A stretch of 43,628 nt of DNA from an uncultured Acidobacteriota bacterium (GTDB lineage: Bacteria > Acidobacteriota > Terriglobia > Terriglobales > CAINCZ01). Where the stretch lies: positions 1 through 43,628 of the forward strand of contig CAINCZ010000061.1 of NCBI GenBank assembly GCA_903847195.1, written 5' to 3'. Made by a program: the position numbers and the translations under genes. Under the pieces are notes generated by a model that had not been told where the DNA came from, made no database searches, and worked only from the letters and a program-made list of their open reading frames with translations. Position 1 is the first letter of the stretch. Every line of letters begins with the position of its first letter. Shown here in pieces: positions 32,431 through 40,010 of the stretch.

Positions 32431-33246
32431 TCACGGACGCCCGACGCCGGTGCGCAACACGGCCAGTGCGACCCAGTACATGCCGTTGGGATAGCGTTGC
32501 GAGCGGGCAAAGCAGGCGCCGATGGCGTAGCTGTCGACATCGCGGGTGCGGGCGACCTCTTCGGCCGTTTCCGGCAGGCGACGCGGGTCTGAGGTGGAGT
32601 AGGCCAAGCCGCGGCGCCCGTTGGTGGCGCGAAGGACGGCCTTGGCGTCAGGATGCCCGTCCTCGCCCATGGCGCAGGCAACCTGCTCCAACTGGCTGGT
32701 TTTCAGGCGGCGCAGAGGGAACTCACGGACTTCAGCGCGAATCCGCAAAAATGCCACGGCGGCCTGCTCGGCGGCACTCTGGGCGTCCATGGTGGGGATG
32801 ATATGGGCGAAGTCCTGCGTAGCCCATATGCTCTGGGTATCGCGGGCGATGCCGATGCCGACGGCGTTGAAGCGGGGATCGAGGATGTTTTGGCGGTGAA
32901 GCGCAGAGTCCATCAGGCCGCGATGCAGGCTGGCAGCGTCAGGCGCATAGCCTACGTTTTCAGCCGAGCGGTCGAGCCGGGTTTCTGCCAGGCGCTGCTG
33001 CAGATGAGGTTCGCTGCCGAGCTGATGCGAGAGTTCGCCATGCTCAGCCATTTCTTCGCTGTGACGGCGGGCGGCGTCGTACAGGCGCTCGTCCCACGCG
33101 AGCAGAGGCAGACCGGAGCGGGCGCGTTCGGAATTGAGACGCTCAAACAGGTATCTGGCGGTGCTGCCCGGAGGAGGCGCGCTCTGGGCCAGAAGCAGAG
33201 GGCCGGCAAGTGATCCGGCTACTGCCACTATGATCCCCAACAACAT
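32431..33246 (-). CDS. Secreted CAP (SCP/PR1-like) domain protein
   Basis: A 271-aa protein with signal peptide MLLGIIVAVAGSLAGPLLLA. Residues about 30-150 are a CAP domain: FERLNSERARSGLPLLAWDE, YDAARRHSEEMAEHGELSHQ (the conserved HS-E-M helix), SAENVGYA, MDSALHRQNILDPRFNAVGI. The C-terminal 120 residues are unassigned and end with MYWVALAVLRTGVG. CAP proteins are secreted and rarely have known activity. The start could be ATG 33246 or GTG 33264 (which would add six residues). Divergent from rmuC, about 105 bp apart. Confidence 0.85.
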   Translation of the reverse strand: MLLGIIVAVAGSLAGPLLLAQSAPPPGSTARYLFERLNSERARSGLPLLAWDERLYDAARRHSEEMAEHGELSHQLGSEPHLQQRLAETRLDRSAENVGYAPDAASLHRGLMDSALHRQNILDPRFNAVGIGIARDTQSIWATQDFAHIIPTMDAQSAAEQAAVAFLRIRAEVREFPLRRLKTSQLEQVACAMGEDGHPDAKAVLRATNGRRGLAYSTSDPRRLPETAEEVARTRDVDSYAIGACFARSQRYPNGMYWVALAVLRTGVGRP

Positions 33247-33326
33247 GGGCCGTAATAAGTGCACTCCTAGTATCACTCCCTTAACGATCAGGTAATTGTT
33301 CCCTTTTGTTCCACCGGTCCAAGCTC

Positions 33327-33332
33327 TACAAT
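33327..33332 (+). promoter_or_regulatory. -10 box of rmuC
   Basis: TACAAT 20 nt before the start, with GGAG in between. A T-rich TTTTGT at 33304 is a possible -35. Confidence 0.5.
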
Positions 33333-33352
33333 CTGGAGCTTCGGAGTGACCT

Positions 33353-34735
33353 ATGACTATCTTACTGCTGCTCGCGGTCCTGGTGGTGTTGAACGTCATC
33401 CTGCTGGTGCTGGTAGTGGTCCAACGGCGACCTACCGACCTGTGGCCGGAGATGTCCGCCCGTTTGGATGCGACCGAACAGGCGATGGCGCAAAAATTTG
33501 CCGGGGCCACGACCGAGATGGCGGCGCGGCTGGAGCAGACGAAGGGCGATCTGCGGCAGCAACTGACGGATCGCGTGGCGGCCGGGTTTGGCGAGATTCG
33601 CACGACGGTGGACCAGCAACTGGCGGCGGGACGCGGCGAGCAGGGCGCACGGTTGACGGAGTTCAGCCGCGAACTGGAGACGAAGTTCGAGTCGCTGCGC
33701 TCCTCGACCGAGACGCGGCTGGAGGGCTTTGCCCGCGGGCAGCATGAGGCGCTGGCGCAGAACCGCCAGGAGTTGAGCGCCGCCATGGCGCAAGGTTCGA
33801 CGCAGATGGGGGCGCAGATCGAGGCGTTCAACCAGGCGACCGGGCAGGCCCTGGAGGCCATGCGCCTGCAGGTGGAGCAGAAGCTGGGCGCGATTTCAAC
33901 CGAGGTGCAGCAGAAGCTGGATACGAACATCCGTGAGGGCTTCCAGCATTTCGTGAAGGTGCAGGAGCACTTGAAGGCGGCCGAAGAGCAACTGCGGCAG
34001 GTGGGGGCGCTGGGGGCTTCCATCAACGACCTGAACAGCCTGCTGAAGCTGCCGCACCTGCGCGGACGGTTCGGCGAGGCGAGCCTGGAGCGGCTGATCA
34101 CGGACTTCCTGCCGGTGAATATGTACCAGTTCCAGGCGCCGCTGCCCGGCGGGCGCGTGGACGTGCTGATCAAGTTTCCCGACCGCGGGTTGCCGGTGGA
34201 CGCGAAGTTTCCGCGCGAGCAGGTGCTGGCGCTGTTTGAGCCGAGCGACGAGGCGGCGATCGCCGGGGCGCGCGAGCAACTGGTGCGGGTGATGAAGGTC
34301 GAGGCCAGGCGGGTTGCGGCCTACATCCAGCCGGAGCACGGCACGATGGACGTGGCGCTGATGTACCTGCCGAGCGAGACGCTTTACTTCGAGACGATCT
34401 GCAGCGAAGAGGCGACGAAGGCGCTGGCGGATTTGAAGATATTTCCGGTCTCGCCCAATACGCTGCTGATGACGCTGAAGACGATATCGCTGGCCTACAA
34501 GTGGTATGAGTTCGCGGCGAAGTTCGACGAGGCGCGCAAGGAGATCGGCAAGGCGCAGATCTCGCTGGGCCACTTCCAGAACCAGTTTGACGTGATCGGC
34601 AAGAGCCTCGATAAGGCGCAGTCGGCCTATGACACGGCGGCGAAGCACCTGAAGAGCTACAAGAAGCGGGTGACGCAGATCAGCGGCGAGCAGGTGCCGG
34701 ACGGGGATGAACCGCTGGCGCTGCTGCCGGAGTAA
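33353..34735 (+). CDS. rmuC: DNA recombination protein RmuC
   Basis: A 460-aa protein: N-terminal membrane helix ILLLLAVLVVLNVILLVLVV, a long Gln/Ala-rich coiled coil (residues about 30-200), then the RmuC domain with SLLKLPHLRGRFGEASLERL, the PD-(D/E)xK nuclease-like core GGRVDVLIKFPDRGLPVDAKF (Asp and Asp-x-Lys), and the TLYFETICSEEATKAL block. In E. coli it limits inversions at short inverted repeats, and it is related to defence nucleases in some phyla. GGAG 6 nt before the ATG. The window is rich in short palindromes, the DNA such a protein acts on, but a direct link is speculation. Confidence 0.92.
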   Translation: MTILLLLAVLVVLNVILLVLVVVQRRPTDLWPEMSARLDATEQAMAQKFAGATTEMAARLEQTKGDLRQQLTDRVAAGFGEIRTTVDQQLAAGRGEQGARLTEFSRELETKFESLRSSTETRLEGFARGQHEALAQNRQELSAAMAQGSTQMGAQIEAFNQATGQALEAMRLQVEQKLGAISTEVQQKLDTNIREGFQHFVKVQEHLKAAEEQLRQVGALGASINDLNSLLKLPHLRGRFGEASLERLITDFLPVNMYQFQAPLPGGRVDVLIKFPDRGLPVDAKFPREQVLALFEPSDEAAIAGAREQLVRVMKVEARRVAAYIQPEHGTMDVALMYLPSETLYFETICSEEATKALADLKIFPVSPNTLLMTLKTISLAYKWYEFAAKFDEARKEIGKAQISLGHFQNQFDVIGKSLDKAQSAYDTAAKHLKSYKKRVTQISGEQVPDGDEPLALLPE

Positions 34736-34866
34736 TTGGGTAATTGAGTAATAGGGTAATTGAAAAGCGGATTCTTCGCTGCGCTCGGAATGACAACCGG
34801 GAAGAAATCAAAGCCAAAAACTCCACCTTAGCTCGCCGTACGACGGCTCGCGAAGGCGGGGTACAT
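34734..34866 (+). repeat. Intergenic repeat: AT tandem + E + L + H (CTTAGC core)
   Basis: 34734-34763 is a short tandem TAATTGGGTAATTGAGTAAT. E (degenerate) at 34764-34795, L at 34806-34817, H at 34820-34864 (CTCCACCTTAGCTCGCC / GGCTCGCGAAGGCGGGGTACA). Confidence 0.75.
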
Positions 34867-34904
34867 GGCCGACGAAAGCCGGGCTCTCGGCTCGTTGCGG
34901 TTAA

Positions 34905-34944
34905 AAGAAAAATCCCCCGGTCCGATGGCCGGGGGATTTTTCTT
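34905..34944 (-). terminator. Terminator of the lipoprotein gene, U-tract on both strands
   Basis: A 16-bp stem AAGAAAAATCCCCCGG / CCGGGGGATTTTTCTT. The A and T runs within the stem make it work either way. Confidence 0.9.
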
Positions 34945-34958
34945 GAGTTGGCGAACCG

Positions 34959-36623
34959 CTATTTATTGGCCACGGCTTCGCAGGTGGCGCGCGAACAGGA
35001 GTATATGGTGGCGCCGTCGGGTGAGACTCCGAGTCCGGTGGCCAGCAGCGTAGAGGTCGAGGTCAAGGCGGTGACCGCTCCGGTTGCCATGTTGACCGAG
35101 GCGAAGCGGGTGACCGAACCGCCGGTGGCCAGCGGATCGGCGAAGGCGACGATGGCGGTGCCGAGCGCCGGATTGGCGGCGATGCGGATGGGATCTCCGA
35201 TGAAGGTCACGCTCTGCGTGGTCGTGATCGAGGCGATATCGACGATGGCCAGGGCCTTATCGGGGCGCGACAGGACGGCCACTTTGCCCGTGGCCGATCC
35301 GGAGTTGAAGGGCACGAGCCACCATCCGCCGCCGGTTCCGGCGCTGGTGGTGCCGATGGACTTGATGAGCGGCGACAGCAGCGTTCCCGAGTAGGCCGTT
35401 AGGACGGTCTGGCCGGTCGTTCCGGCGGAGATCACATAGCGCAGGAGCGAGGAATCGGAGCGGGCATAGACCATGGCGTTATTGGCGTAGGTGCCGTTGC
35501 TGTTGGCCGTAACGGAGATGGCAACGCCCCAGGGCCAGGGCACGGTCGCGGCCGCCGAGGTCGTGGTGGTGGCCGCGTTTTCCGCCACTGTGCAGAGCAG
35601 CGTCCCGCTGCTGGCGTTGGCGATCTGGTAGACGCCGCAGGCGTTGCCGCGCGCCGAGGAGGTCGAGGTGATGTTGACGGAGGCGTTGTTGGACATCTGC
35701 CAGAGCGGCGTCTTGAGGTTGGCGATCAAGGACCAGAAAGAGCCGTCGAGGTCGACGAGGTAGGTCCAATCGTCCACCGCGATGCTGTTGTAGAACTGGC
35801 CCATCAGCGGATCACCCTTGCTGAGCAGCGCGCCACTGAACTCGTGGACGAGGCCGTTGGCCAGCGGGTTGGCGTATCCCTGGGCCTGGTCCAACTGGTA
35901 CAGGTCGCCGGCAGCGGTCATGGCGAGGGTGTTCTGGTTGCCGATAAAGGCCAGCTGGAACGAATTGCAACTGGTGGCCGTGGAGCGGCAATTGGTGATG
36001 GTGATCCAGCCGGGTGAGTAGGTGGCGGTGTTAAAGGTAATGGTGTAGTCCATCTCCGTCGCATTCACGTAGGTCTGCGTGGTGGAGTTGGTGAGGAAGC
36101 TGGGGCTGATGAGAAAAACGTCGTTGGCGGTGAAGCCCGTGCCGGTGACGCGGACGGTGACCGACTGGGTGGGACCGTCGATGTAAAAGGTGCTGGGCGT
36201 CGGGGTCAAGGTGGTCGTGCCCGTGCCGCCACCTCCTCCGCCGCCGCCACCGCCGCCGCTCGCGGTTACCGTCACGGTGGCCGTTGCCATGGCGACGAAG
36301 CTGCCGCTGCTGGTCAGGGTGGCCGTGTAGGTGGTGGTCGCGGTGGGCGAAACGGAGATGTTGCCGCCGCTGATGGGCGTGACCACGCCAACTGTGGGCG
36401 TGATCGTGAGGGCAGCGGTGCCGGAAATCGAGGCGGTGTTGACGGTCCAGGCGAGCACGGCCGCTGAGCCGGAGGTGATCGACGCAGGCGTGGCCGTCAG
36501 GGTCACGGTGGAAGAGCCGCCGCCGGTGCCGCCACTACTGCCGCCGCTCGTCGTGCTGCTGATGCAGCTCGCCAGTCCAACAGCCAGGGATAAAACCAAG
36601 AGACACAGCGCCCATCGCTTCAT
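34959..36623 (-). CDS. Lipoprotein with Ig-like and beta-propeller-like domains
   Basis: A 554-aa secreted lipoprotein. MKRWALCLLVLSLAVGLASC is a lipoprotein signal with lipobox L-A-S-C and Cys20 as the lipid site. Ser/Gly spacer, then an Ig-like module (VTLTATPASITSGSAAVLAW, about 36-120), an 11-Gly linker, an IPT/TIG-like module (FYIDGPTQSVTVRVTGTGF, about 150-245), and a C-terminal half of about 300 residues with repeated short strands (YSGTLLSPLIKSIGTTS, VAVLSRPDKALAIVDIASIT, ALTSTSTLLATGLGVSPDG), probably a beta-propeller. It resembles acidobacterial surface lipoproteins of unknown role. Ribosome binding site AAGGA, 5 nt before the ATG. The Gly run is encoded by a GC repeat at 36233-36262. 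Confidence 0.8.
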   Translation of the reverse strand: MKRWALCLLVLSLAVGLASCISSTTSGGSSGGTGGGSSTVTLTATPASITSGSAAVLAWTVNTASISGTAALTITPTVGVVTPISGGNISVSPTATTTYTATLTSSGSFVAMATATVTVTASGGGGGGGGGGGTGTTTLTPTPSTFYIDGPTQSVTVRVTGTGFTANDVFLISPSFLTNSTTQTYVNATEMDYTITFNTATYSPGWITITNCRSTATSCNSFQLAFIGNQNTLAMTAAGDLYQLDQAQGYANPLANGLVHEFSGALLSKGDPLMGQFYNSIAVDDWTYLVDLDGSFWSLIANLKTPLWQMSNNASVNITSTSSARGNACGVYQIANASSGTLLCTVAENAATTTTSAAATVPWPWGVAISVTANSNGTYANNAMVYARSDSSLLRYVISAGTTGQTVLTAYSGTLLSPLIKSIGTTSAGTGGGWWLVPFNSGSATGKVAVLSRPDKALAIVDIASITTTQSVTFIGDPIRIAANPALGTAIVAFADPLATGGSVTRFASVNMATGAVTALTSTSTLLATGLGVSPDGATIYSCSRATCEAVANK

Positions 36624-36916
36624 GACAATCCTTCTGCCCAGTGCCGGGGGGAACCGGCCGTTGGTCCCGGTGTCCGCCGCACGGCTCTCGCGGAAGTGCG
36701 GTGGATAAGGCTCAGCCCGCTTCCGAGGGATTGGGGACTTAATCATAGCTTTCGTTTGCTGCTGACTGCAACCAAATCAGGCGCATCCAAGTCGGGTGAA
36801 GGGGAATAGTGGCGGGGCGAGGCGGATGGTGGCAGGATGAGGGTAGCTACGGGCTTTCCCCCGGGCTGGAAGCGGTGGGCGTCCGGCGGGGAGGTGGCCG
36901 CGAAGGGAGGCAGGCG

Positions 36917-37225
36917 ATGGCGGGGGCGCAACGCTGGCATGCGATCAGCGGCAGGGCGATCCTGGCATTGGCGCTGGTAGCGCTGGTTTGCGTGCTGAGC
37001 GGGTATTTTCAGCCGCCGCAACTGGACGAGGGCAGCGCCGCGCACATCTTTCAACTGGCAGTTGCGGCATTGATGCCGCTGACTGTGGTGTTTTTGGCCA
37101 CGGCGGACTGGCGGCATCCGGGACGGAGTCTGCGTCGGCTGGTGCTGCCGGCCGTTATCCTGGGGATTGCCCTGGCCGCCCTGTACTACCTTGAGCACTA
37201 CTATTACCTGCCCTTCTATCGCTAG
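36917..37225 (+). CDS. Small three-helix membrane protein
   Basis: A 102-aa protein that I do not recognise. Three hydrophobic segments: AILALALVALVCVLSGYF (about 13-30), FQLAVAALMPLTVVFLATAD (about 42-61) and LVLPAVILGIALAALYYLEH (about 74-93), joined by a basic loop (RHPGRSLRRL). A strong GGGAGG site lies 6 nt before ATG 36917, so the longer upstream frame is not used. Its stop codon TAG forms part of the TAGAAT box before the AI-2E gene 9 nt downstream, so the two are tightly linked. Confidence 0.75.
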   Translation: MAGAQRWHAISGRAILALALVALVCVLSGYFQPPQLDEGSAAHIFQLAVAALMPLTVVFLATADWRHPGRSLRRLVLPAVILGIALAALYYLEHYYYLPFYR

Positions 37226-37228
37226 AAT
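37223..37228 (+). promoter_or_regulatory. -10-like box 6 nt before the AI-2E gene start
   Basis: TAGAAT, then GACTGG, then GTG 37235. It overlaps the stop codon of the upstream gene, so it could be coincidence. Confidence 0.35.
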
Positions 37229-37234
37229 GACTGG

Positions 37235-38272
37235 GTGAACATCCGCCGCTCCGACATTGTGTTCTTCTTTGCCATGCTGGTGGCAGTCTACGTCGCCTGG
37301 CTGGCATTGCCGGTGCTGCTGCTGATCTACGTCAGCGCGCTGTTTGCGGTGGTGATTACGCCGGCGATCGAGGCGGTGCAACGGATCGCAATCGGACGGT
37401 GGCATCCGGGACGCGGCGCGGCGATTACCATGATCATCGGGGTGGCGATCGTGCTGGTGTTTTTCTTTTTTGCCTTTGCCCTGCCGCCCATGTTCCACGA
37501 TTTGCAGGGGCTGGCCGCGGTGTGGCCGCAGCGCGTAAGCCAATTGACGGATATGCTGCACCGGATTCCCGTGGCGGGCGAATTGAGTATTGCCAGCCTG
37601 GAGCGTCCTTTTACCGGGCTGGCCGGCGGGGTGCTGGAAATATTCAAGCAGTTTGCCAGCTCAGCGTTATGGTTCTTCACCTGGCTGGTGCTGACCGCCT
37701 ACTTCATCGCCGACGGCAAGCGCGCCTTCCGGTGGTTCCTGTCGCTGTTTCCCGCACCGGCGAGCCTGCGGCTTGAGACCACGCTGCTGCGCTGCCAGGG
37801 ACGCGTACGTCACTGGCTGGTGGGACAGGGGCTGCTGATGCTGATCTTCGGCCTGCTGAGCGCGCTGGTTTTTGGACTACTGCGGGTGAAGTATTCCTAC
37901 GTGCTGGCGGTTTTTGCCGGGCTGGGGAACATCGTGCCGATCGTGGGACCCATCGCTTCGGTGGTGCTGGCCTGCATCGTGGCAGGGTTCGACTCGTGGA
38001 CGAAGGCAGCCGCGGTGCTTGTTTTTTACTTTGTTTACGCACAAGTGGAGCACGCGTACCTGACGCCGCGGATCATGAAGACCACGCTCAACCTACCGGC
38101 GCTGGCGGTGATCATTGCGCTGAGTACGGGTGGCATTCTGGCAGGCGTGCTGGGTGCGCTGATTGCGCTGCCGACGGCGGCGATTATCGCCGTGTTCGCG
38201 GATGAGTACCTGGTGAAGCCGAATCAGGCGGCGACGAACAATGTGCCGGCGGATGCGGCGAAGGTGCATTAG
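37235..38272 (+). CDS. AI-2E (TqsA/PerM) family transporter
   Basis: A 345-aa polytopic membrane protein of the AI-2E transporter family: about eight helices, N-terminal pair (VFFFAMLVAVYVAWLALPVL), mid-part MLHRIPVAGELSIASLER, then GLGNIVPIVGPIASVVLAC and HAYLTPRIMKTTLNLPALAV (the family-typical NxxP region). Members include a quorum-signal exporter and Na+/H+ antiporters. The substrate is not decidable here. The start is GTG 37235 with no Shine-Dalgarno. Probably coupled to the small membrane protein before it. Confidence 0.88.
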   Translation: MNIRRSDIVFFFAMLVAVYVAWLALPVLLLIYVSALFAVVITPAIEAVQRIAIGRWHPGRGAAITMIIGVAIVLVFFFFAFALPPMFHDLQGLAAVWPQRVSQLTDMLHRIPVAGELSIASLERPFTGLAGGVLEIFKQFASSALWFFTWLVLTAYFIADGKRAFRWFLSLFPAPASLRLETTLLRCQGRVRHWLVGQGLLMLIFGLLSALVFGLLRVKYSYVLAVFAGLGNIVPIVGPIASVVLACIVAGFDSWTKAAAVLVFYFVYAQVEHAYLTPRIMKTTLNLPALAVIIALSTGGILAGVLGALIALPTAAIIAVFADEYLVKPNQAATNNVPADAAKVH

Positions 38273-38317
38273 GGGAATGCGGGTAAGCGCAGCACCTGGC
38301 AGAACGGTGCTGCGGAC

Positions 38318-38367
38318 AAAAGCCCCACCTTAGCGCCGAAGAGCACGGCGCGAAGGTGGGCCATCGA
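38318..38367 (+). repeat. Intergenic repeat H (CCTTAGCG core)
   Basis: CCCCACCTTAGCGCCG / CGGCGCGAAGGTGGGCCATCG at 38322-38366. Lies between convergent genes. Confidence 0.8.
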
Positions 38368-38383
38368 GCGGTAAACGTGGGCG

Positions 38384-38620
38384 CTACTCTTTAAGCTTGA
38401 GCCGGGACTTGTTTTCTTCCAGGAACGCGCGCAGGCGGTCGCCGGCGTCGAACAGGCGCAGCCACTGCTCGTAGTACAGGGTGACGGGGAAGCGGCCAAG
38501 GCCGTATACGCTGACGCCGCCCTTTTCGCCGACCTTGAAGTCGAGCGCCCCGGTGCGCGTGGTTTTCTTCTTCAGATCTTCCAGTTGTGCCTTCAGTTCC
38601 TCATACGTCGGTTCCGCCAC
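38384..38620 (-). CDS. Small conserved-looking protein, coiled coil
   Basis: A 78-aa protein, not assigned to a family with certainty. The start is GTG 38620, fixed by GGGAGG exactly 6 nt upstream. The earlier ATG at 38668 has none. The N-terminus (EPTYEELKAQLEDLKKK) is an amphipathic helix. The middle (FKVGEKGGVSVYGLGRFPVTLY) reads as a beta hairpin, and the C-terminus (LRLFDAGDRLRAFLEENKSRL) is helical and charged. It resembles a small cytoplasmic protein seen in several phyla, without known function (memory only). Confidence 0.7.
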   Translation of the reverse strand: MAEPTYEELKAQLEDLKKKTTRTGALDFKVGEKGGVSVYGLGRFPVTLYYEQWLRLFDAGDRLRAFLEENKSRLKLKE

Positions 38621-38787
38621 AGTCTGCCTCCCAATTATTTCAAAAGTAAATTGCGCGAATTCCCGCACCGGGCGAGCAGAACCACTGCTAAGTTAACGGG
38701 CGCGGTGAACAGACACATTACCAGAACCGGGGCAGTTTGGCTTCAGGAATTGGCGAAAACCACTGTATCGGTAACGGCCGCTTCCGA

Positions 38788-38793
38788 TACAAT
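38788..38793 (+). promoter_or_regulatory. -10 box of asd
   Basis: TACAAT (GATACAATC), 16 nt before the asd start. The leader would be only about 10 nt and has no Shine-Dalgarno. Confidence 0.45.
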
Positions 38794-38809
38794 CAGGGCT
38801 AAGTCCGTT

Positions 38810-39865
38810 ATGAACAACCAACGCATACCAGTAGGAATTCTTGGCGCCACCGGCATGGTCGGACAGCGCTTTATACAGCTGCTTGAGAACCACCCATGGT
38901 TCGAAGTGGCGTGGGTGGCCGCCTCGGAACGCTCCGAAGGACGGCTGTACGCGGAAGCCGTGCGGTGGCGCCTGAAGACGCCCATTCCGGCGGCTGCGGC
39001 CGGGCTGACCATGGCTGACGCGACCAACCCGACGACGGCGCCCAGGGTGGTGTTTGCGGCGCTCGATTCCGGCATTGCCTCCGAACTGGAGCCCCGGTAC
39101 GCCGAAGCAGGCAAGATTGTGGTTTCCAACTCCAGCGCGCTGCGCATGAAGGAAGACGTGCCGCTGGTGATCCCGGAGGTGAACCCCGGGCACCTGGGCA
39201 TGGTGGCCCGCCAGAGTTGGCGCAAGAAGGGCGGCATGGTGGTGACCAATCCGAACTGCTCGACGATCGGGTTGGTTCTGGCACTGGCTCCGCTGCACGA
39301 GCGCTTCGGCATTGAGACGATCATGGTGACGACGATGCAGGCGGTCAGCGGCGCGGGGTATCCCGGCGTGGCTTCGCTGGACATCCTGGGGAACGTGATC
39401 CCGTTTATTGGCGGCGAAGAAGGCAAGATGGAAGAGGAGACGCGCAAGCTGCTGGGTCGTTACGACGGCACCGGCGTGGCGATGGCTCCTTTTCTGGTGA
39501 GCGCGTCGTGCAACCGCGTGCCGGTGGAAGACGGGCACACGGAATCGGTGGCGATCAAGCTGCACAAGGCGGCCACGGCGGACGAGATCCGCGCGGCGTG
39601 GGCGGACTACAAGCCGCTGCCGCAGCAGTTGCGCCTGCCGAACGCGCCCGACCAGCCGGTGATCTACGATCCGGCGGAGAACCGTCCGCAGCCGCGCTTC
39701 GACGTGGACCGCGGTGCGGGCATGGCGACGACGGTGGGACGGTTGCGTCCGTGCCCGGTGCTGGGCTGGAAGTTCACCGTGCTGTCGCACAACACGATTC
39801 GCGGAGCCGCCGGCGCGGCGATCCTGAACGCCGAGTTGATGAAGGCCCAGGGATACCTGGACTAA
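38810..39865 (+). CDS. asd: Aspartate-semialdehyde dehydrogenase
   Basis: A 351-aa enzyme that reduces aspartyl phosphate to aspartate semialdehyde, the branch point to Lys, Thr, Met and diaminopimelate. The NADP motif is GILGATGMVGQRF (residues 9-21), the catalytic Cys150 is in TNPNCSTIG, and the TTMQAVSGAGYPGV block follows. These match the archaeal/fungal type rather than the classical enterobacterial type. ATG 38810 begins where the Rossmann fold begins. A longer upstream frame has no merit. A terminator separates it from lysC, 145 nt away. Confidence 0.95.
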   Translation: MNNQRIPVGILGATGMVGQRFIQLLENHPWFEVAWVAASERSEGRLYAEAVRWRLKTPIPAAAAGLTMADATNPTTAPRVVFAALDSGIASELEPRYAEAGKIVVSNSSALRMKEDVPLVIPEVNPGHLGMVARQSWRKKGGMVVTNPNCSTIGLVLALAPLHERFGIETIMVTTMQAVSGAGYPGVASLDILGNVIPFIGGEEGKMEEETRKLLGRYDGTGVAMAPFLVSASCNRVPVEDGHTESVAIKLHKAATADEIRAAWADYKPLPQQLRLPNAPDQPVIYDPAENRPQPRFDVDRGAGMATTVGRLRPCPVLGWKFTVLSHNTIRGAAGAAILNAELMKAQGYLD

Positions 39866-39876
39866 CCGGGTTTGCC

Positions 39877-39914
39877 GCCCCGTCCGCGCAAGCGGACGGG
39901 GCTTTCAATTTTCA
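39877..39914 (+). terminator. Terminator between asd and lysC
   Basis: An 11-bp perfect stem GCCCCGTCCGC / GCGGACGGGGC with a GCAA tetraloop, then TTTCAATTTT. Confidence 0.85.
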
Positions 39915-40010
39915 GGCCCCCGTTCCGCGCCGGCGCGGGGCGGGGCCGTTTCGCAAGGGAACGACTCGCCGTCACCGACGGCCGGGATTTTGCTCCGGGG
40001 CAGCAAACCA

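Noticed and set aside
32431..34173. 580-codon fusion of the CAP protein with an N-terminal extension
   Set aside because: The extra N-terminal part is antisense to rmuC. The signal peptide at 33246 marks the start.
33353..34735. Defence island around rmuC
   Set aside because: No other defence gene neighbours it. RmuC is common as a stand-alone gene.
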